Shown in pieces: positions 56,490 through 64,000 of a DNA stretch of 64,000 nucleotides. The position numbers and the translations under genes were made by a program. How positions within the stretch are numbered: position 1 is the stretch's first letter; each line of letters opens with the position of its first letter. Location of the stretch: positions 201,371,173 through 201,435,172 of the forward strand of contig CM030366.1 in NCBI GenBank assembly GCA_017893485.1. The letters are read 5' to 3'. Under the pieces are notes generated by a model. The model ran no database searches, was not told the origin of the DNA, and saw only the letters and a list, made by a program, of their open reading frames with translations. The DNA comes from Hemerocallis citrina. Its lineage: Eukaryota; Streptophyta; Magnoliopsida; Asparagales; Asphodelaceae.

Positions 56490-57560
56490 CACGTAGAGGT
56501 TTGGAACTGAGAAAAACAAGAATGTTTTATTTTACTTTACAATTATATTTATCATACAATGTATTTTTGAAATTTGTCAAACAATATCCTTTATATTTGT
56601 CAGAGAATTTACATTATTTGTGTTCAATTTTTCTTGTACCATTGCCTTTGCTATTTATTTCATATTTGATACATTGCTACCTTGCTACCTTGCTACCTTG
56701 GTGTAGTGCTAATTTCACAAAAATAGATGCTTTAACAGCAGCCGTGATCACACACATATATATATATATACATTGTATATTGAATTAGGGGACGCTATTC
56801 TCTTAAAACACTGTTTGTATGGTTGGGGTGAGGCTGCTGAAGACAGTGATTTGTGGTGGACTGAATTGGTGGTTTATTGGCACTTTAAATTGAGCCAAAA
56901 GAAGTAGTCTATTTATTGTAATTGCCACTATATAGGCGATTTATGATGTATCCGTTGATTTACAATTTTGGGGGATGTTACCTAAATTTGCAAAAAATTC
57001 CCCCAAAAATGCAAATCCAAACACCCCCTTATGAAACTGTTACAAAAGTAACAGAACTCCAGCAAAGAATACTGTACATTCCCACTAAGCTCACCTTCCA
57101 TAGCATTTGATTTCCTTATTTGCACCCAAGTGACATGCGTCCATTATTCTTTTCTTCAGGAGGAGAATTTACTTTTTTTTCTTTTAGTACAAACATGTTA
57201 GAACCATATGGATGATCTGGTTATATATCTTTGTCATGGTTATATATCTTTGTCAACATAAACAGTGAAACATTAATCAGTAATCCTTCTTCACACACAC
57301 ATCTTCATCACAACTTTCCTGAACTGCGAGTTGAGGGTCACACTATAAAAAGACTATAATATGTTCAAGCTTTACTATATCAAAATGAAAGACAATAAAG
57401 TTTCTAAGCAGTTATATCTTAGTCGTACTTTTTTTCTTGCAACAAAAGTGTAGAATACACGATCAGATGATCAATTATTGCCAGTCATCAATGCATGTCT
57501 AAATCCAAAATTTCTTTCACCTGACTCAGATGCTGTACAAAGGTAAAGTGGTCTGCATTG
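56490..57560. other. Unassigned AT-rich interval
   Basis: No transposon ends or coding domains; small AT microsatellites only. Confidence 0.4.
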
Positions 57561-57563
57561 TAA

Positions 57564-57762
57564 GAGCATCTGTAGTTGTTCATGCCAAATTTTGGGTAAA
57601 TAGCAAATAGGAAATAGGAAAAAGAGAATGTTGCTGCAGTCGTTTGAAGCTAAAAAATAGCCGAACAAGAGATTATTACTCGTCCATTTAGATTGACGAA
57701 GTATAATCGTCCGTCCCTAAGTTTTTTTTTTTTTTTAACACTAAAAGACAAAAATGCTACAG

Positions 57763-57856
<94 letters not shown>

Positions 57857-58418
57857 ACGGGAGATAATGATGCGTCCAATGAAATTGACAGATGATAATC
57901 AACCGTCCCAGTTTTATTTATTTATTTATTTTTTCTTTTTTTGTCTTTTAGTGCACTACAGGACAAAAAAAAAAGGAAAAAACTCACGGACGGGAGAATA
58001 TACACCGTTAATTCGATCGGACGGTAGATAACTACCCGTCCGTTGATTTTTTTTTTTTTTTTTTAAATTTCATCGCACGGGAGAATATACACCGTTAATC
58101 TTTACGCACGGGTAATTATGGTCCGTCCCAATTTTTTTTTTTATTTTTTATTTTTAAGAACCAACGCAGTATAATCCTTCGTCTGGCTTACTATTCGTAC
58201 GTCAAACCTACGAGACGAAGTTTAATCCTTCGTTATTTTTAACAGACGAAGTATAATCCATCGTTAGCTATATTTTGGTTATTCTCAAATCGTCTGCTAT
58301 ATTTGGCCACGCACTGTTCCTCGTACACCCAAAATTTGGGTATTTAGCCGACGACTACAGCTCGTTTTTTTAAAAATTTTCCAAATTTTGGGTTTTTAGC
58401 CCACGACTACAAATGCTC
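57564..58418. mobile_element. PIF/Harbinger-like MITE with internal AT microsatellite
   Basis: Flanked by TAA (57561-57563 and 58419-58421). Terminal inverted repeats are GAGCATCTGTAGTTGTT and GAGCATTTGTAGTCGTG (right end reverse complemented). Subterminal CCAAATTTTGGG occurs at both sides. The interior repeats GACGAAGTATAATC-type and CGGACGGGAGA motifs in both orientations and includes an AT run (57765-57854). Related in end sequence to 4118-4735. Confidence 0.75.
57765..57854. repeat. AT microsatellite
   Basis: About 45 AT units inside the MITE. Confidence 0.95.
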
Positions 58419-58505
58419 TAATGGACAGCTTTGAAGTTCGGAATATGGACTAGCATTGAAATTTTGTTCAGTGAACACAAAATTCATTAGTTCTGGTAAA
58501 CTTAT

Positions 58506-59100
58506 TGTTACCGTTGAATCTGGTGTGGGAGCAAACAGATAGTATTTGTGGATTATTAGGAAAATTTTGAATAGCAAACCTTAAACCTGATCCGCCGGAG
58601 TTTGACGCTGACTCCCGCAGCACACCTGCAAAAAGTGCGAGACACCGGGGTTATTCCCGGCGACGCACTATCCGATGCTCAAGTCAGTAATCAGAAGTGA
58701 TTATGAAAGAGGGTAAAACCGGCAAAAAATTGATTACCTCTTAATGGAGATGGATGAGAGGTATTTATAGGCACCGCTTGGATCAGATTAGGAATGTAAT
58801 CCTTGTGGTTAGATAAGGAATGTAATCCCTAATCCCCAGTGAAAGGATAGATATGAATCAGGGCCGTTGATTAGGATTAATCAGAAACCCTAATTCTGTC
58901 CTTTCTGGACCGGGTTTGCTGCGGGTTGAAACCCGCACCCAGTTGAGGTGGATCCGTTCGCGGGTTAGTGAGTTTTCGAGGAGGTGAACCCGTACCCGCT
59001 TCAGACCCATTGGTAGGTGAAATTACGGTTTTACCCCTGGGCTTCAAGATTCGTGCCTGATTTGGACGGTTCCGATTTAACCCCATTTTTAGCCATATCA
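58506..59100 (-). repeat. 3' LTR of a second Tat element (minus strand)
   Basis: 595 bp, ends TGATATGG...GGTAACA on the minus strand, clearly related to the LTRs at 27347 and 41875 (same termini, TATAAATA box at 58762-58769, same purine tract outside) but diverged through the body. The partner LTR must lie beyond 64000. Confidence 0.88.
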
Positions 59101-59649
59101 CGAGCCCCCCACTCTCGAAGACTGAGTTTGATCAGCCTTTGAGGAGTATTTTTACTGTTTTAATGGCTAATGGAGTTGTATCGGAGTCCAAATGGAAGGT
59201 TTTGAATCTTCGAAGGAGGTAGTGTTGTGATTTTCCAAGTTGTTCGTACCCTAAGCTGTTCTTGAGCTTTTCTGGATGTTTGGTGATTTTTATCCATTTT
59301 TTCAGATTATTTATTTAATTTTGCGATGTGTTAACCGGTCGTTCGGGGATCTTAACAACACGTTCTAGGCAATAATTGTTCGTTCAGGGGCTCAAAAATA
59401 TACCCCCGAATTTATAATTATTTCCTAGATTTTTTAGTTAATTTTTCCAAATTTTTAGTATTTTTTTCGCAATTTTTAAATAAATAAAACGATTAAAATA
59501 AATAAAAACTAATTTTTAATACCGATTTATGGCGTGGCGCGATCTGAGCCCTCCATCAGCGTGGAGCGCGTATTTCTAGGCAATCGGACGATCCATGTTG
59601 CTCGGCAGATAGTTTCTCCATATGTGAGGGTCGGTTCCTCGTCCCCTCG

Positions 59650-60220
59650 GCTCGGCAGCTCGGCACTTAGCTCGGAATCTGCCGAACTACGTGGCAAGAT
59701 CCTGAGCGTCCATCTCAGTGCGGATCCCCAAAAAATGCTATCTTGTCGTTTAGTGAACGTGGCAAGATCCGAGCCGTTCATCACGTCGAGCACGTTTTTT
59801 TAACAGGATCCAACGGCTGAGGAGGGTCGGAGGAATTTTTCTCCATAAGTGGGGGTCGGTTCCTCGTCCCCTCGGCTCGGCAATTCGGCATTGTGGGCCG
59901 AATAAGTGCCACGACAGGACGTTCGGTTCGACCTAGTAGCCCGAAGGCTCGACCAAGCTGTTCGTTAGCACGGCTGAGTGCTCCGGTGGCTCAATTCCTT
60001 ATCTGCTGTATTAGGGGTTTGGTGGTCCAGCCCAGCTGTTCGGTAGCTCGGCATTTAGCTCAGAATCTGCCGAACTACGTGGCAAGATCCTGAGCATCCA
60101 TCTCAGCGCGGATCCCCAAAAAATGCTATCTTGTCGTTTAGTGAACGTGGCCAGATCTGAGCCGTCCATCACGTCGAGCACGTTTTTTAACAAGATCCAA
60201 CGGCTGAGGAGGGTCGGAGG
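59650..60220. repeat. Two direct copies of a ~387-bp segment (partial)
   Basis: The block AATCTGCCGAACTACGTGGC ... AAAATGCTATCTTGTCGTTT ... GGAGGAATTTTTCTCC appears at about 59680-59845 and 60065-60232, 387 bases apart. Same motif family as the module in the first element. Confidence 0.8.
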
Positions 60221-61160
60221 AATTTTTCTCCATATGTGGAGGTCGGTTCATCGTCCCCTCGGTTCGGAAGCTCGGCGTTGTCAGCCGAAGGATGGATTTA
60301 GGCGTTTTGAAGAATTCTGGCTTTGAAGCGTCGCCAACCTCCGACTTAGTAGCTCGGTTGCTTAGCCAAGCTGTTCGGTAGCTCGGCTAGGCACACCGGT
60401 AGCCGGAAGCTCGGAAGGTACACATGGCTAGATCTGGAGCGTCCATCACTGCATGAATCACGAGGACGGGGTTCAGATCACAAGAAAACGTTATTTTGTC
60501 GTTTTGTGAGCGTGACGCTATCTGAACCGTCCATCAAGTTTTGACACGAAATTTGGAACGATCTGACGGTGATTCAGCCTCGGCAGAATTTTTCTCCATA
60601 TGTGGAGGTCGGTTCATCGTCCCCTCGGTTCGGAAGCTCGGCGTTGTTAGCCGAAGGATGGAGTTAGGCATTTTGAAGAATTCTGGCTTTGAAGCGTCGC
60701 CACCCTCTGACTCAGTAGCTCGGTTGCTTAGCCAAGCTGTTCGGTAGCTCGGCTAGGCACACCGGTGGCCGGAAGCTCGGAAGGTACACGTGGCCAGATC
60801 TGGAGCGTCCATCACTGCGTGAATCACGAGGATGGGATTCAGATCATGAGAAAACGTTATTTTGTCGTTTTGTGAGCGTGGCGCTATCTGAACCGTCCAT
60901 CAAGTTTTGACACAAAATTTGGAACGATCTGATAGTGATTCAGCCTCGGCAGAATTTTTCTCCATATGTGGAGGTCGGTTCTTCGTCCCCTCGGTTCGGT
61001 TAGAACGGTTATTCGATGGCAGACCGAGGTGTTGTTTGCTGAGGAACGGAGTTAGGTGCTTTGAAGAGTTCTGGCTTTGAAGCATCGCCACCCTCCGACT
61101 CAGTAGCTCGGTTGCTTAGCCAAGCTGTTCGGTAGCTCGGCTAGGCACACCGGTGGCCGA
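60221..61160. repeat. 366-bp tandem repeats, about 2.5 copies
   Basis: AATTTTTCTCCATATGTGGA begins units at 60221, 60587 and 60953, exactly 366 bases apart; the third is partial and diverged. Each unit carries TTGCTTAGCCAAGCTGTTCG, CGTTATTTTGTCGTTTTGTG and CTATCTGAACCGTCCATCAA. The position matches the repeat-rich upstream region of the first element's antisense gene. Confidence 0.9.
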
Positions 61161-61509
61161 GTCATGGACTTAAGCGATTTGAGGAGTCTTTGTTTTGAAA
61201 CGTCGCAACTTTCTGTTTTGGCGCTTTGGCTTCTCTTAGTGGGCTTTTAAATTCCCAAGGAAGCCCAAACATCATATTGTGGTTATAAGTTCTCACTCCC
61301 CCACCGCAGAGCTCATTTCTCACTTTTCACTCCAAGTTTTCACTTTTACTCTCTGTGTGCTCTACTAGCGGTGATTTTAGCTCCAAGGCGGTTGCGTTAG
61401 CTGTCGCGTGGGCCAGGCAATTTCTGGCGAACTAATTCCGACCGTGAACGTCACTTCGAGGATACGTCACATCAAGGTCAGTTTATTTGCCTTAGCCTTT
61501 TTTTTAGAG

Positions 61510-63765
61510 ATGTCAAGGGTAGACTTGGGGAGTGAGGCCTCGTCCTCGGGCGATAGTGGCACCGAGGAGAGGAGGCGAATGGAGATCCGAAGAAAGGGGA
61601 AGCAGGTGGCCGAGCCGTCTGTGGCCGAGGTGAAGAAGAAGAAGAAGGAGGTAGTGGCCGATCTCCTGTAGTCGAGGAGATTGTTGAGACCCCGAGGCAA
61701 GCCCCTGAGTCGGGCCGGTACCCTTGTGTACTGTCCGGCCATGCCGGAGTCAGGCAATACGAGGGCGACCTTATGAAGAAGGCGATCATAGGTCGGTCGG
61801 AAGTCTACGAGGAGAACAACCCGGTTTAGACCACCGAGGTGGACGAGATTGCATCGGTGTTATCCGAGAAGGACCTGCTCCGGATTAGAAAAGGGTTTGC
61901 CATCCCTCCGGAGTACAAGCTGATTCTCCCCGGCCCTGGGATGCGAGCGAACTCCAAACTGTCGTCGTCGGATATGTGTATGTTCGACTATGACTCGCTG
62001 AACGCTGGATTGCGCTTTCCTCTGCACCCCTTCGTTCTTCAGGTCCTTGGGTGGTACTGCCTTGCACTGACCCAGTTCATGCCAAACACCTGGCACCATG
62101 TGAACGCCTTCTTGCTGCAGTGCGGCAACGCCGAGGTCGAGCCAGACCTGACGATCTTCCGGAGCATGTATCGGGTTCACCGGATGCACAAGACCGAGCA
62201 TCGCTACTACCTGGCGCCGAGGAAAGGCGTTCGAATTATAGAGAACCCGGACTCGATCAAAGGTTGGAAGGAGAAGTTCTTTTTGTTGAGGGAGCCCTCG
62301 ATACTGAAGATTCCAACTCAGTGGAAAACAGAGGTGCCAAAGTTTGCGAGGGCCGACCCGGTACTGACTGCGGCCGAGGAGGAAGTGGTGGGGAAGATCA
62401 TGGCCCTCCCGATGTTGAGCTGGAGGAAAATGACCGAGGAAGTGATACACGGGTCAGGCCTTAGTCCGATCGACCCGAGTACGCTCCTGACATCTCGTAA
62501 TATATTATTATTTTTTCTAAGTTTTTAGCTTGTTTTGCTAACTTGCTGTTTGTTCGTTGTTTGGAACAGAAGCGCCGAAGATGGACTTTTTGGGGATAAT
62601 GAACGAGCGTGGCAAAGTCGCCGACGGAAGGAAGAGGAAGAGGCCGAGCACGACGGCTTCGTCTGGTCGGCCCTCTAAGGTTGCTTCGGCGGTTGCTCCG
62701 CCTCCCCCCGTTGCTGAGGTCCCCTCGCCAGCGGTAGTCGTTGCCGTCGACCCCTCGGCTCCTGCTGCATCTGCCACGGCCAGTGAGGCCTTCGACGTTT
62801 CGGTGGCGCTATCGCTCCAGGCTCCGCCCCTGACCCCTCAGGCCGAGGTGATCCTGACCGAGCAGCACAAGAAGCTGTTCGTCCCAGACTGGCGAGTCAA
62901 GAACCACGACGGCTTCCTCGGGGACTCGCAGATGTGCATGCAAGCCGTCAAGCACTTGGCGACCCCGAAGGATCGAGCCGCTCTGAAGGCAGGGACGGTT
63001 GGCGACGACACCTATGAAGTCGCTCGGTCGCTCGTGTCGGTAAGTTTTGCATACTCTTTTCTTGAGAATTTCTTAAGTCTGCCGTTCGGCTTTTACTTTG
63101 TTCTTATTCTCTTTTTCCTTCGGCAGGCCACTTGTCACTTCGGCCATCTCCTTCAAGCGTTCGCCGAACAGGAGAAGGAGTTGAAGGCCGCCAGCGATAA
63201 GGACAGGGCGGACAAGGTGAGGGCGGTTCGACAGCTCGAAGCAGAGCAGAGACGTGCGGACGGCTTGGAGGTCCGGGTCGCCGACCTTGAGGCAGACCTG
63301 GAGCGAGCTAAGGGGCGGCTCGCCGAAGAGGTTGCCAAGGTCGCCAAGGCTGCAGAGGAGCTGGCGGCATCGGCAAAGGCCCTGGCAGAGGCGAAGGCGG
63401 AGAAGGACGCTGTGGCGGCGGTGATCCGGGCTGAAGTCGAGGCCGAGGCGAAGGCGCACATGGCCTTGAATATGGAGAAGTCCTACGAGAGGGCTCTTGA
63501 CCACGTCCAGGACCGCGTCCCCGGCTTTCAGCGGGTCAGATACAGGTTGTGTCCCGGAGCTGCGGCAGATGGCGAAGAAGAGGAAGGCGAGGAGGAGGAA
63601 GGCGACGAGGAGAAGGAGGTGGTCCCCGAGGTTGTGGTGACCGACCCCCAGGCCGGGGCAACGGGGAATGAAGGGCCATACGGCGAGGCGCCGTGGTCGA
63701 GCCGACAATGCAGGTGGACCCCTGATCTCCTCCTCTTTTGTAGTTTAGTTTTTTTTTCTTTTTAA
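61510..63765 (+). pseudogene. Antisense gene of the second Tat element
   Basis: Same plan as 39310-36907. Exon 1 runs from ATG 61510 to 62496 (donor C-GTAATA), with the Transposase_28-like region LPGPGMRANSK ... GLRFPLHPFVLQVLGWYCL ... FMPNTWHHVNAFLL. Exon 2 is 62570-63039 (acceptor GGAACAG, donor TCG-GTAAGT), with KKLFVPDWRVKNHDGFLGD. Exon 3 runs from 63127 to about 63765: a coiled coil (LAEEVAKVAKAAEELAASAK) with a Glu-rich tail. The frame changes near 61669, and an in-frame TAG occurs at 61827, so exon 1 is broken. The intron 1 junction has shifted phase compared with the first element, yet the shifted donor and acceptor still join in frame. Confidence 0.78.
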
Positions 63766-63890
63766 AAAATGTAACGCCTTTTTGCGGACTGGCCACCGCC
63801 TCTTCTTTATGAATGAAATTCTTACTTCAAATTTGTCTTAAGTGTTTGGCTCGTACTTTTGGTCTTTGAATGTGATGTGCTCGTCTTTCA

Positions 63891-63992
63891 GATCCTCGAA
63901 CATGCTCTAGATACCACAGCAGCTCGGCATCGCGCTGAACTGTTTAAGCAGTCTCGCGAGGCTCGCCTCGAGGGTGAGATCGAGCTGATCAG
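63891..63992 (+). CDS. Following antisense exon of the second element
   Basis: After an acceptor (CGTCTTTCAG) one frame reads ILEHALDTTAARHRAELF and continues charged and helical to GEIELIR, then a donor (CAG-GTGAAT) at 63992/63993. It matches in position the antisense coiled-coil exon of the first element (36718 downwards). The downstream exon is outside the window. Confidence 0.45.
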
Positions 63993-64000
63993 GTGAATGT

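Larger units (their letters stand above)
59101..64000 (-). mobile_element. Internal 3' half of the second Tat element
   Basis: From the purine tract at 59101 to the window end: repeat-rich untranslated DNA (to about 61250), then the antisense gene, here on the plus strand. Its gag-pol should lie right of 64000 on the minus strand. It is GC-rich compared with the DNA left of 58506. Confidence 0.85.

Noticed and set aside
58877..59101. 74-codon frame similar to frames at 27361 and 41874
   Set aside because: The similarity is that of the LTR DNA itself; the frames are not genes.

Overview
This is a nuclear window from a flowering plant, probably a eudicot. The reasons are plant-type Ty3/gypsy (Tat and long-LTR), Ty1/copia, Mutator-like (MULE), hAT, PIF/Harbinger and Helitron elements, AT-rich DNA with long microsatellites, and no prokaryotic gene organisation. 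I found no convincing host gene, tRNA or rRNA. Almost everything interpretable is transposon DNA, much of it nested.

Layout. 1-9 kb: AT-rich DNA with a long-TIR MULE (879-2645, 9-bp TSD), an inverted-repeat element (~3000-3588), a Harbinger-type MITE (4118-4735), Helitron-like repeats, and a second MULE (7391-8273). 9-14 kb: a minus-strand copia LTR and gag-pre-integrase fragment, next to a 3.6-kb solo LTR (10258-13906, TSD TAAAA). 14-21.5 kb: a coding remnant, an unclassified insertion, a MULE (16146-17812) with a hAT element nested inside it, a MULE-like MITE (20250-20608) and a short Helitron (20801-21034).

21,583-43,151 is a nest of three layers. The outer layer is a transposase-bearing MULE with ~380-bp TIRs and a perfect 9-bp TSD; its transposase is a pseudogene. 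A long gypsy LTR sits inside it on the minus strand. Inside that LTR is a nearly intact, recent Tat-type element (27347-42465) with 591-bp LTRs that differ at 4 sites and a 5-bp TSD, ACAAC. This element has gag broken by a frameshift, then a long gag-pol frame (protease, RT, degenerate RNase H, second RNase H, integrase). Next come eight 110-bp tandem repeats and, on the OPPOSITE strand, an intron-containing coding module (Transposase_28-like domain, coiled coils, acidic tail).

43-51 kb: two decayed minus-strand Tat fragments that overlap in content, separated by unrelated DNA including a clean 487-bp Helitron. 51-57 kb: a 1-kb insertion with a 14-bp TSD, then another long LTR (52736-56484). 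57.5-58.4 kb: a second Harbinger-type MITE. 58,506-64,000: the 3' LTR and 3' half of a second Tat element on the minus strand; its antisense module therefore reads on the plus strand and has the same exon order as the first.

The feature most worth attention is this antisense module. It is shared by two related elements, keeps splice sites and domain order, and is surrounded by element-specific repeats.
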